Below are positions 1-5,624 of a DNA stretch of 7,440 nt, piece by piece. This stretch comes from Eubacteriales bacterium. GTDB lineage: Bacteria > Bacillota > Clostridia > Oscillospirales > CAG-382. The number at the start of each line of letters is the position of its first letter. Position 1 is the first letter of the stretch. Where the stretch lies: the NCBI GenBank assembly GCA_028701715.1, contig JAQVQF010000119.1, positions 1 to 7,440 on the forward strand. Direction: 5' to 3'. The notes under the pieces were generated by a model. It made no database searches. It saw only the letters and a program-made list of their open reading frames with translations, and was not told the DNA's origin. A program made the position numbers and the translations under genes.

Positions 1-595
1 CCCCGATAATTTCACAGAATTCCACATTAACACTCTGCGGGAACATGGGGGAACGCTGCAGCGCGTTGCCGGGCGTTTCGATATCCATACCGTCGATATT
101 TTCCGTAAACGCCACCGCGTGGGGATTTCCCATCGAAACACAGGTGTAGCTGTAATCACCGATTTCATATTCGATGACGGGTTTATCGCATTCGACGGGT
201 ATATCGTAAGGATTAAAGGAAGCGTTTCCCATATCCACCGAAGCGCCCGTACATATGCCGTCCTTCAACTGAAGCACGATTGTTTTGACGCCGGAGGCTG
301 TCTCAATTTTTAAGGTATCCTTTTTAACATAGCCCTCGTCATAAAGGAATTTCGCCACGCAGCGTATGCCGTTGCCGCACATTTTTCCCTCGCTGCCGTC
401 GGCGTTGAACATTCTCATGCGGCCGTCGGCGATTTCGGAAGGCATCACCAGTATCACGCCGTCGCCGCCGACCGAAAAGCGGCGGGGAGACATTTCGACC
501 GCAAGCGCCGAGGGATCTGACACTGTCTGCCTGAAGCAGTCTATATAAATATAATCGTTGCCGATTCCGTGCATTTTTACAAAATCAATTTTCAT
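1..595 (-). CDS. dapF: Diaminopimelate epimerase, partial (C-terminus cut by left edge)
   Basis: Converts LL-diaminopimelate to meso-diaminopimelate in the cytoplasm, the penultimate step to lysine and the source of the peptidoglycan cross-linking residue. Reading leftward from the ATG at 595-593 gives 198 codons without a stop. Family marks seen: the N-terminal KMHGIGNDY (7-15), SVGGDGV (41-47), FNADGSEGKMCGNGIRC (63-79) with the first catalytic cysteine at C73, and SMGNPHAV (154-161). Known family members run about 270-280 residues, so roughly the last 75-80, including the second catalytic cysteine, lie outside the window. The start overlaps the dapB stop by one base (TGATG), and a GGGTGA ribosome site sits 6 bases upstream, both supporting this start. 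It is the third visible gene of the lysine-riboswitch operon. Identity is near certain; whether the 3' end is intact cannot be seen. Confidence 0.96.
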   Translation of the reverse strand, partial: MKIDFVKMHGIGNDYIYIDCFRQTVSDPSALAVEMSPRRFSVGGDGVILVMPSEIADGRMRMFNADGSEGKMCGNGIRCVAKFLYDEGYVKKDTLKIETASGVKTIVLQLKDGICTGASVDMGNASFNPYDIPVECDKPVIEYEIGDYSYTCVSMGNPHAVAFTENIDGMDIETPGNALQRSPMFPQSVNVEFCEIIG

Positions 596-1332
596 CACAA
601 ATCACCCAACAGATCGGTCATCGTGTAAAGCCCGGGCTTTTTATCCTTCATGAACGCCGCTGCGGTGAGCGCGCCTTCGGCGAACATTCCGCGGCTTTCC
701 GCCGTGTGGGTGACGGTAAAAGTCTCGTTGCCGGCGTAGAAGGTGACCTCATGCACGCCGCTGACATTCCCGCCGCGTACCGACGAAACGCCTATATCGC
801 CCTGCTTTCTGGGACATATACCGTTCCTGCCCGTCACGATTTCACCGCCCGTGATTGATTTCACCGTTTCGGCGAGCAGCTTTGCAGTCCCGCTGGGAGC
901 GTCAAGCTTTTTATTGTGGTGGCGTTCGACTATTTCCACGTCGGAATCCGCAAAGAACGAAGAAGCTTTTTTAACCACCGCGTTAAGAAACGCCACACCC
1001 GCCGACATGTTGGGTGAAAAGAATATCGGCACCGCCCGTGAGGTGGTGGCTATTATCGCTTTTTCGTCCTCCGTCTGACCCGTCGTCGCGATGACGAGAG
1101 ACATATTCCTTGCCAGCGCGTAACCGCAAAGCTCGTCGGCCGCCGAATGATGGGAAAAATCCACTATCGCGTCCGCGCTTTCGGTAATATCCGTAAGCTT
1201 GCGGTAAACGTCGGGTATATCGGAATTAGCGTCGCAGTAAGCGGCGACGGTTATTCCTTTATATCCTTTTTTTATTAATTTGTCAACCTCGGTTCCCATG
1301 CGTCCGAGAGCGCCGTTGAGTATAATTCTCAT
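595..1332 (-). CDS. dapB: 4-hydroxy-tetrahydrodipicolinate reductase
   Basis: Reduces the dapA product to tetrahydrodipicolinate with NAD(P)H, in the cytoplasmic diaminopimelate/lysine pathway. The 245-residue protein has the N-terminal dinucleotide-binding loop NGALGRMG (6-13), VDFSHHSA (57-64), SPNMSAGV (106-113), and the signature VERHHNKKLDAPSGTA (135-150). In that signature H138 and K142 match the catalytic His and Lys of the E. coli enzyme, and the SGT (147-149) contacts substrate carboxylates. RGGNVSGVHEV (187-197) is the conserved C-terminal-domain segment. The length is slightly shorter than E. coli (273) and close to other Clostridial versions. The start ATG overlaps the dapA stop as ATGA, so translation is likely coupled; an AAAGG lies 12 bases upstream inside dapA. 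Nothing looks damaged. Confidence 0.97.
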   Translation of the reverse strand: MRIILNGALGRMGTEVDKLIKKGYKGITVAAYCDANSDIPDVYRKLTDITESADAIVDFSHHSAADELCGYALARNMSLVIATTGQTEDEKAIIATTSRAVPIFFSPNMSAGVAFLNAVVKKASSFFADSDVEIVERHHNKKLDAPSGTAKLLAETVKSITGGEIVTGRNGICPRKQGDIGVSSVRGGNVSGVHEVTFYAGNETFTVTHTAESRGMFAEGALTAAAFMKDKKPGLYTMTDLLGDL

Positions 1333-2216
1333 ATTAAATTCAAACCTTTCATCAAAGCGGCAAGCCTTTCGCGGTTGGGCTGCTCCATGTTGGTCAGGGG
1401 CAGGCGAAGTATATCCTTGCAGAAGCCCATTTCGTTCATGGCGGCCTTGACCGGGATAGGATTCACCTCGCTAAACAGCGCGTCGATTACAGAATGATAT
1501 TTATATTGCAAAAGCGCCGCTTTTTCTGCATTCCCGGCAAAGAATTCGTCGCATATCATTTTTGTTTCCGCGGGCATGATATTTGAAAGCACCGATATAA
1601 CTCCGCTACCGCCGAGGGACAGAAGAGGCACTATCTGGTCGTCGTTTCCGGAATACATATCCAGCTTTCCGTGCACGTACGACATGGTTTCTACAATTTT
1701 AGAAATATTGCCGTTGGCTTCCTTGAAGCCGGTAATATTGGGGTGATCCGCCAACGCCGCGTAGGTTTTAGGCTCGATATTTATTCCCGTCCTCGAGGGT
1801 ACATTGTATAAGATTACCGGTACGGTTGCGGCGTCGGCTATGGCGGTAAAGAGGGCGACAAGCCCCTTTTGGGTGCATTTGTTGTAATAGGGCGTCACCA
1901 CAAGCACACCGTCCGCGCCGTATTCGCAGGCGCGCTTTGTCAGGTCGAGCGCATATGCCGTGTCGTTCGAGCCGGTCCCTGCGATGACGGGGATTTTTCC
2001 GGCAGAGCGGTTTACGGCAAACGCTATGACCTCGCGGTGCTCGTCGTCGGTGAGGGTGGAAGCCTCGCCCGTGGTGCCGCAAACAACCAGCGCGTCTATG
2101 CCGGATTCTATCTGCCAGTCGATAACTTTTCCGAACGATTCATAATCGATCCCGTTGTCATTAAACGGTGTAATAAGGGCGGTGGCAACCCCTTTGAAAA
2201 TTCTTTTCTTTTCCAT
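1329..2216 (-). CDS. dapA: 4-hydroxy-tetrahydrodipicolinate synthase
   Basis: Condenses pyruvate with aspartate semialdehyde, the first committed step to diaminopimelate and lysine. From the ATG at 2216 the protein is 295 residues, the usual family length. Class I lysine aldolase marks are visible: CGTTGEAST (46-54) with the substrate-binding threonines, VTPYYNK (107-113), the YNVPSRTG motif (137-144) with catalytic Y137 and R142, and the Schiff-base lysine K165 in ITGFKEANGN (161-170). The reading frame stays open to a GTG at 2276, but that start would fall inside the leader's antiterminator and terminator sequence. The ATG has an AGGAAAGGG site 10 bases upstream, and homology begins at EKKRIFKGVATALITPF, so 2216 is preferred. 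It is the first gene of dapA-dapB-dapF, downstream of a lysine riboswitch, and overlaps dapB by 4 bases. Confidence 0.97.
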   Translation of the reverse strand: MEKKRIFKGVATALITPFNDNGIDYESFGKVIDWQIESGIDALVVCGTTGEASTLTDDEHREVIAFAVNRSAGKIPVIAGTGSNDTAYALDLTKRACEYGADGVLVVTPYYNKCTQKGLVALFTAIADAATVPVILYNVPSRTGINIEPKTYAALADHPNITGFKEANGNISKIVETMSYVHGKLDMYSGNDDQIVPLLSLGGSGVISVLSNIMPAETKMICDEFFAGNAEKAALLQYKYHSVIDALFSEVNPIPVKAAMNEMGFCKDILRLPLTNMEQPNRERLAALMKGLNLI

Positions 2217-2226
2217 TTTAAAAAGT

Positions 2227-2235
2227 CCCTTTCCT
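2227..2235 (-). promoter_or_regulatory. Ribosome binding site of dapA
   Basis: The minus strand reads AGGAAAGGG here, ending 10 bases before the ATG at 2216. It lies downstream of the leader terminator, so it is transcribed only on read-through. It decides the dapA start against the upstream in-frame GTG at 2276. Confidence 0.8.
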
Positions 2236-2248
2236 GAATAAAAATAAC

Positions 2249-2271
2249 AAAAAAAGCCGTCCGGGACGGCC
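2249..2271 (-). terminator. Intrinsic terminator of the dap leader (riboswitch expression platform)
   Basis: On the minus strand the stem GCCGTC/GACGGC with loop CCG (plus 2256-2270) is followed at once by seven T (plus 2249-2255). It lies between the lysine aptamer and the dapA ribosome site, the expected place for the riboswitch off-state terminator. The first bases of its 5' arm are shared with the predicted antiterminator, so the two folds compete. Confidence 0.9.
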
Positions 2272-2319
2272 ACCATAAAAACAACACGACAATAAAAAGC
2301 ATTGTTGATTTATGATAGC
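2269..2319 (-). promoter_or_regulatory. Predicted antiterminator hairpin of the lysine riboswitch
   Basis: Minus-strand GCTATCATAAA (2319-2309) pairs without a gap with TTTATGGTGGC (2279-2269): 11 pairs, two of them G-U. Inside, CAACA pairs with TGTTG to extend the arm. The 5' strand includes the 3' strand of aptamer helix P1 (CTATC), and the 3' strand takes the first two bases of the terminator stem. Lysine binding, which holds P1, would therefore free the terminator; without lysine this hairpin should form and transcription continue. The pairing was read by eye and no folding energy was computed. Confidence 0.75.
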
Positions 2320-2477
2320 TCTCCGCATTCTTTCTGCGACAGTCGCCGGGATATTCTACCGGCGCCCAGATCGGATAAACCCCGCAGGCTGATCCGTCTT
2401 CGGCGTTCGCGCCTTTTACCGGCTGGGCTGCGGCCCATTTGTACCGGATACTCATCGCGTAACGCACCTCTATCTGT
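2312..2477 (-). promoter_or_regulatory. Lysine riboswitch (L box) aptamer
   Basis: The transcribed minus strand carries the conserved L-box blocks in order: AGATAGAGGTGCG (2475-2463), GATGAGTA shortly after it, GGCGCGAACGCCGAAG (about 2412-2397), GGCGACTGTCGC (about 2347-2336), and GGAGAGCTATC at the 3' end (about 2324-2314). P1 closes with GATAG (2474-2470) against CTATC (2318-2314). Several internal hairpins are plain, such as GGGC-CGCA-GCCC and CGGAT paired with ATCCG. The block order and wording match the lysC leader of Bacillus subtilis as I remember it. Position fits function: it precedes dapA and is followed by a terminator, so lysine should switch the operon off by premature termination. 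The predicted transcription start is only a few bases before P1. Confidence 0.95.
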
Positions 2478-2481
2478 GCGC

Positions 2482-2510
2482 ATGATAGCATAACATTAAA
2501 TCATTGTCAA
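2482..2510 (-). promoter_or_regulatory. Promoter of the dapA-dapB-dapF operon
   Basis: On the minus strand TTGACA (2510-2505), a 17-base spacer and TATCAT (2487-2482) form a near-consensus housekeeping promoter. The start would fall near 2477-2475, a few bases before the riboswitch P1 helix, so the leader begins directly with the aptamer. The -10 box lies inside a GCTATCAT that also occurs in the P1 3' strand, but this copy is upstream of the transcript and should not affect folding. Confidence 0.85.
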
Positions 2511-2601
2511 GCGGTATTGTATAAAATTGGAGAAATGCCGTGAAATTGTCATAAATTGTCCGTCGTTTTGTGCTGTGTGACAAAAAATGAGCCTGTTGTG
2601 C

Positions 2602-2630
2602 TTGACAATAACAAGCTTTTATCATATTAT
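2602..2630 (+). promoter_or_regulatory. Promoter of the CHAP-dockerin gene
   Basis: TTGACA (2602-2607), exactly 17 bases, then TATTAT (2625-2630) gives a strong housekeeping-type promoter. The start would be near 2637, so the untranslated leader is only about 15 bases and holds little more than the ribosome site AAGGGGA (2637-2643). It is divergent from the dap promoter, with the two -35 boxes about 90 bases apart. Confidence 0.85.
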
Positions 2631-2651
2631 GTTCAAAAGGGGATATAAATT

Positions 2652-3974
2652 ATGAAAAAAGCCTTGTCATTGCTTATCGCTTTAGCCCTAATACTTGTTT
2701 CGTTTTCATATATGACGATAACGGCGGACGCCGTGCGGAACGGGTATACATATTCGACCTATTACAAGCAGTCGGTTTATTACAATCGTTTGATGGATGT
2801 CGTGCTGACCGGAGATATGAGGACCAATCTCGTCAACATAGCCAAGTCTCAGCTGGGTTATCACGAGGGCAATTCGTTTTCCCAGCTGGGCGGGACAAAC
2901 GGCAGCGGCAGCGGGAATTATACCGAAGCCGGCTATTGGTTCGGCACGGAAATCCTCGACTGGGGTGAAGGCTATTTCGACGCGTGGTGCGCCATGTTCG
3001 TATCCTGGTGCGCCCGTCAGGCGGGAATACCCGAATCCATAATAGCCAACGCCGTGCGCGCGCGGGCGGATTCATCAAGCGAAAGCGGCGGATGGTATAA
3101 TTTTCATGTGGACAGCAAATATTCCGGTTATACTCCACAGCCGGGCGATCTGATATTCTTCTGCTGGGCGGGTAACAATTCGTCCTGGGACCATGTGGGC
3201 ATAGTATGGTATACCACCGCCGATTCGGTGGTCACGATCGAGGGCAACCAGAACAACTGCGTCTGTTCCTGTACATATTCGCTCGATTCTCCGTATATAA
3301 TCTGTTACGGGGTACCCGATTATATTAAATATGAAGGAACACCCGTCGGCTATGAGCTGTGGAGAGTAAACGCTTCGTCGGGGCTGAACGTCAGAAACGG
3401 CGCGGGATCCTCCTACGCCGTACACGGAACCTTTGCGAATTATACAGAAATTAAAATCACCGAAAAAGTAAAGGTTTCGGGTACCGTTTGGGGAAAAACA
3501 AGCTTTAACGGTGTCGAAGGCTGGTGCAGCCTCGGCTATTGCAAGTATATAGAAGGAAAAATAATTCCTCAAAGCTTAGCCGATTTGATAACGATAGACG
3601 CCAAGGCTTATGAGGAAAACGGTTTTCTTGCGGTATCCGTTTCGCAATTCGTCGCCGCGGATATATTCAGGTCAACCTGTGACATAAAGGTTTACAGGAA
3701 CGGGATTTTATCCTCCGGATACCTTGCCACGGGCGACGCCGTCAGGGCTTACAACGGTGAAACGCTTCTGTTTGAAAATAAAATCGCTGTAAAGGGCGAC
3801 CTTTTCGCCGACGGGAAATGCGACACGAAGGATTATATCGTGCTGAGACTGTATATCCTCGGTATAACCGCTCTTGACGGAGAATATCTGACCGCCGCCG
3901 ATTTCAACGGCGACGGCAATATCAACGCCACGGATTATATAGGCTTGAGGCTTAGAATATTGGGCATAGGATAA
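2652..3974 (+). CDS. Secreted CHAP-domain peptidoglycan hydrolase with SH3 and dockerin modules
   Basis: A predicted exported cell-wall amidase or endopeptidase of 440 residues. The N-terminus is a signal peptide: MKKALS, a hydrophobic core LLIALALILVSF, and a likely cut near ADA (about 25-27). Residues about 56-225 form a CHAP domain: WCAMFVSWCA (112-121) with catalytic C113, the PGDLIFF segment (165-171), DHVGIV (180-185) with catalytic H181, and IEGNQ (196-200) with a likely third residue E197. Residues about 233-300 are a bacterial SH3 domain (GLNVRNGAGSSY, 244-255; GVEGWCSLGYCKY). Residues about 310-381 form an all-beta linker of unknown type. The end is a type I dockerin with two calcium loops, at 383-394 and 417-428, each followed by an LRL-ILG helix. 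Dockerins normally attach enzymes to cohesins, so the protein may belong to a cellulosome-like or surface assembly. The start has AAGGGGA 8 bases upstream. Substrate bond and cohesin partner are not visible here. Confidence 0.9.
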   Translation: MKKALSLLIALALILVSFSYMTITADAVRNGYTYSTYYKQSVYYNRLMDVVLTGDMRTNLVNIAKSQLGYHEGNSFSQLGGTNGSGSGNYTEAGYWFGTEILDWGEGYFDAWCAMFVSWCARQAGIPESIIANAVRARADSSSESGGWYNFHVDSKYSGYTPQPGDLIFFCWAGNNSSWDHVGIVWYTTADSVVTIEGNQNNCVCSCTYSLDSPYIICYGVPDYIKYEGTPVGYELWRVNASSGLNVRNGAGSSYAVHGTFANYTEIKITEKVKVSGTVWGKTSFNGVEGWCSLGYCKYIEGKIIPQSLADLITIDAKAYEENGFLAVSVSQFVAADIFRSTCDIKVYRNGILSSGYLATGDAVRAYNGETLLFENKIAVKGDLFADGKCDTKDYIVLRLYILGITALDGEYLTAADFNGDGNINATDYIGLRLRILGIG

Positions 3975-4027
3975 TAATTTGAAAATGAAAATTAAATATG
4001 GAAAATTGCAGCACAGAACCGTTTTAA

Positions 4028-4133
4028 AAGCCTTCCCCCGGGGGGCTCTCCCTATCGGGAGGGGGGACCGCGCAGCGGTGGATGAGGGGTTATCTCTTAG
4101 AATATGAAACAAACTCTGCCCGGAGTTTTCCGG
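4028..4133 (+). repeat. GC-rich intergenic hairpin repeat, copy A
   Basis: First of two tandem copies filling most of the gene-free stretch 3975-4325; the AT-rich 3975-4027 shows nothing recognisable. The core runs from AAGCC (4028) to GATGAGGGGTTAT (about 4093). It holds a C5/G6 palindrome (4035-4045), CTCCC-TATC-GGGAG (4048-4061) and CCGC-GCA-GCGG (4068-4078). A weak hairpin CCGGA-GTTT-TCCGG (4120-4133) closes the unit but has no T-tract. No protein is encoded. It is a member of a dispersed family, since a third copy lies at 7022-7086. Confidence 0.85.
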
Positions 4134-4136
4134 TAT

Positions 4137-4245
4137 AAGCCTTCCCCCGGGGGGCTCTCCCTATCGGGAGGGGGGAACCGCGCAGCGGTGGATGAGGGGT
4201 TATCTCATAGAATACGCAATAATATTTTACCCGGAGTTTTCCGGG
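4137..4245 (+). repeat. GC-rich intergenic hairpin repeat, copy B
   Basis: Second tandem copy, about 110 bases after copy A. The first 65 or so bases match copy A except for one extra A before CCGCGCAGCGG. After TATCTC the copies diverge, then rejoin at CCCGGAGTTTTCCGG. Here the final hairpin is one pair longer and followed by a T-rich run, so this copy ends in a terminator. Tandem duplication of one unit, or insertion of a second copy next to the first, would both fit. Confidence 0.85.
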
Positions 4246-4257
4246 CATTATTTTTTT
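4230..4257 (+). terminator. Terminator-like hairpin at the end of repeat copy B
   Basis: CCCGGA (4230-4235), loop GTTT, TCCGGG (4240-4245), then CATTA and seven T (4251-4257). The gap of five bases before the T-run makes it weaker than a textbook terminator. It is the only plausible transcription stop after the CHAP-dockerin gene and lies just before the mtaD promoter. Confidence 0.6.
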
Positions 4258-4276
4258 CGGTATTGTTTTATCGCGG

Positions 4277-4304
4277 TTGACATTTTCACCTCAAGGTATA
4301 TAAT
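4277..4304 (+). promoter_or_regulatory. Promoter of the mtaD-sahH unit
   Basis: TTGACA (4277-4282), a 16-base spacer and a perfect TATAAT (4299-4304). Transcription would start near 4311, leaving a leader of about 15 bases before the ATG at 4326. No other promoter is evident before sahH. Confidence 0.85.
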
Positions 4305-4319
4305 ATAACCCGTGAGGTG
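4287..4319. promoter_or_regulatory. Inverted repeat around the mtaD -10 box, possible operator
   Basis: CACCTCA (4287-4293) and TGAGGTG (4313-4319) are perfect 7-base inverted repeats with a 19-base gap, centred on the TATAAT box. The left arm lies between -35 and -10; the right arm coincides with the ribosome site. Because the left arm is not transcribed, this cannot be an mRNA hairpin; it would have to act as a DNA operator. The right arm resembles any Shine-Dalgarno site, so chance is possible. Confidence 0.35.
4314..4319 (+). promoter_or_regulatory. Ribosome binding site of mtaD
   Basis: GAGGTG here is 6 bases before the ATG at 4326. The frame is also open from a GTG at 4317, but that codon is part of this site and lies only about six bases from the predicted transcription start, so the ATG is the better start. 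Confidence 0.75.
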
Positions 4320-4325
4320 TATCAT

Positions 4326-5612
4326 ATGAAGATACTGATAAAAGACGTAACCGCCGCGCTGCGTACAGGGAAAGGAAAATATTCGACGGTAAAAACCGAT
4401 ATATGTATCGAAGGCGGAAAAATTGTTTCCGTAGGAAATATACAAGAAAATTATTTACCCGATAAAGTGATAAACGGTGCCGGGCTTCTTGCGCTTCCCG
4501 GTCTTATTAACGCCCATACCCATGTTTACATGACCTGCCTGCGCGGAATTGCCGACGACCTGCCCTTCGACGAATGGCTGTTCGGACGCATTTTACCCAA
4601 CGAGGATAAATTGACCGCAAAAGACGCTTACGCTTCCTCGCTTTTGGGCTGCGCCGAGATGCTGAAATCCGGCACCACCGCTTTCCTTGACATGCATATG
4701 TTCCCCGGAAAATCGGCGGAAGCCGCGCTGAAAACGGGTATGCGCGCCTGCCTTTCGAGAGGGCTTGTCGGCTCCGGAGACGATGAGGCGGGTTCGACGC
4801 GTCTTAAGCAGGCGAAGGCTGAAATTGCGAAATACGGCGGTTATGATACGCTTTCATTTATGCTCGCGCCCCATTCCATCTACACCACCGACGCGGAATA
4901 CCTAAAAAAAGTATCGGAGGAAGCAAAAAAGCTGAATCTGCCCTTGCATATTCATGTTTCGGAATCCCTGCGCGAGGTGGAGGACTGCCGTAAAAAGCAC
5001 AGTAAATCCCCCGTAAAATATCTTGAGGATTTGGGTGTTTTTGAAAACAAGGTGACAGCCGCTCATTGCGTGCATATTTCCGACGAAGATATTGAAATCC
5101 TTGCAAAACACAATGTAAATGTCGCGCTCTGTCCGAGAAGCAATTTAAAGCTCGGCAACGGCATAGCCCCGGTTAAAAAGCTGCTGGATCGCGGAATAAA
5201 TCTCTGCGTGGGCACCGATTCCGCCGCTTCCAACAACACCCTGAACCTGTTTCCGGATATGTCGCTGACCACTCTGCTTCATAAGGGCGCAAATATGGAT
5301 GCTTCGGCGGTGACCGCCGGCGAGGTACTCGATATGGCGACCTGTAACGGCGCCAAAGCGCTGGGTATAAATTCGGGCGAGCTTGCTGTCGGTAAGAATG
5401 CCGACATAGTTATGCTGAATACGAATTTACCTCAGCTTGAACCGAAAAACGACCTCATTTCGTCGCTGTGCTATTCGGCAAACGGCTCGGAGGTCGATAC
5501 CGTCATAATAAACGGGGAAATCGTGCTGAAAAACGGAAGGCTGACAAAAATAAACGAAAAAAGCGTATGCGCAAATTCCGAAATAATTATTGAAAGGTTA
5601 ATTGAAAGATAA
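4326..5612 (+). CDS. mtaD: Amidohydrolase: 5'-methylthioadenosine / S-adenosylhomocysteine deaminase
   Basis: A cytoplasmic metal-dependent hydrolase expected to deaminate the adenine of SAH, MTA or related nucleosides to the inosine forms. The 428-residue protein follows the MtaD/TM0936 pattern of the amidohydrolase superfamily. GLINAHTHVYM (59-69) gives metal ligands H64 and H66. APHSIY (181-186) follows, then LHIHVSES (207-214) with ligand H210 and the E213 of this subgroup, AAHCVH (245-250), and GTDSAASNN (296-304) with D298. An N-terminal beta-sandwich strand set and the C-terminal GKNADIVML (356-364) / INGEIVLKNG (395-404) return are typical of the fold. Family members have mixed substrates (MTA, SAH, adenosine), so exact specificity is unproven. 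The neighbouring sahH points to SAH. It is the first gene of the unit; its stop codon sits in the loop of a hairpin. Confidence 0.88.
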   Translation: MKILIKDVTAALRTGKGKYSTVKTDICIEGGKIVSVGNIQENYLPDKVINGAGLLALPGLINAHTHVYMTCLRGIADDLPFDEWLFGRILPNEDKLTAKDAYASSLLGCAEMLKSGTTAFLDMHMFPGKSAEAALKTGMRACLSRGLVGSGDDEAGSTRLKQAKAEIAKYGGYDTLSFMLAPHSIYTTDAEYLKKVSEEAKKLNLPLHIHVSESLREVEDCRKKHSKSPVKYLEDLGVFENKVTAAHCVHISDEDIEILAKHNVNVALCPRSNLKLGNGIAPVKKLLDRGINLCVGTDSAASNNTLNLFPDMSLTTLLHKGANMDASAVTAGEVLDMATCNGAKALGINSGELAVGKNADIVMLNTNLPQLEPKNDLISSLCYSANGSEVDTVIINGEIVLKNGRLTKINEKSVCANSEIIIERLIER

Positions 5613-5622
5613 ATCTTTCAAT
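5601..5622 (+). other. Hairpin spanning the mtaD stop codon
   Basis: ATTGAAAGA (5601-5609) pairs perfectly with TCTTTCAAT (5614-5622) across the loop TAAA, which contains the TAA stop. The stem is AT-rich and no T-run follows directly, so it is a poor terminator. The 5' arm is itself the second of two ATTGAAAG units in the last codons of the gene (5589-5596, 5601-5608). Function unknown; possibly mRNA 3'-end stability or intercistronic processing. Confidence 0.5.
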
Positions 5623-5624
5623 CT

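Noticed and set aside
595..1332. Gene overlaps in dapA-dapB-dapF as something unusual
   Set aside because: ATGA and TGATG overlaps are ordinary translational-coupling junctions in bacterial operons.
2217..2276. N-terminal extension of dapA to the GTG at 2276
   Set aside because: It would place the start in the antiterminator/terminator segment with no ribosome site, and the extra residues do not belong to the family; the ATG at 2216 has a strong site.
2108..2491. A 127-codon minus-strand open frame across the dap leader
   Set aside because: It runs through the lysine riboswitch, the terminator and the start of dapA in another frame, and its protein resembles nothing; the RNA signals explain the sequence.
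4028..4061. Copy A hairpins as a terminator for the CHAP-dockerin gene
   Set aside because: The GC-rich stems are not followed by a T-tract; the only T-tract is after copy B.
4028..4245. The repeated units as a CRISPR array
   Set aside because: Only two tandem units of about 110 bases with diverged 3' parts, no uniform spacers, and a third solitary copy elsewhere; no cas gene.
4317..4325. GTG start for mtaD three codons earlier
   Set aside because: The GTG is part of the GAGGTG ribosome site and nearly at the predicted transcription start.
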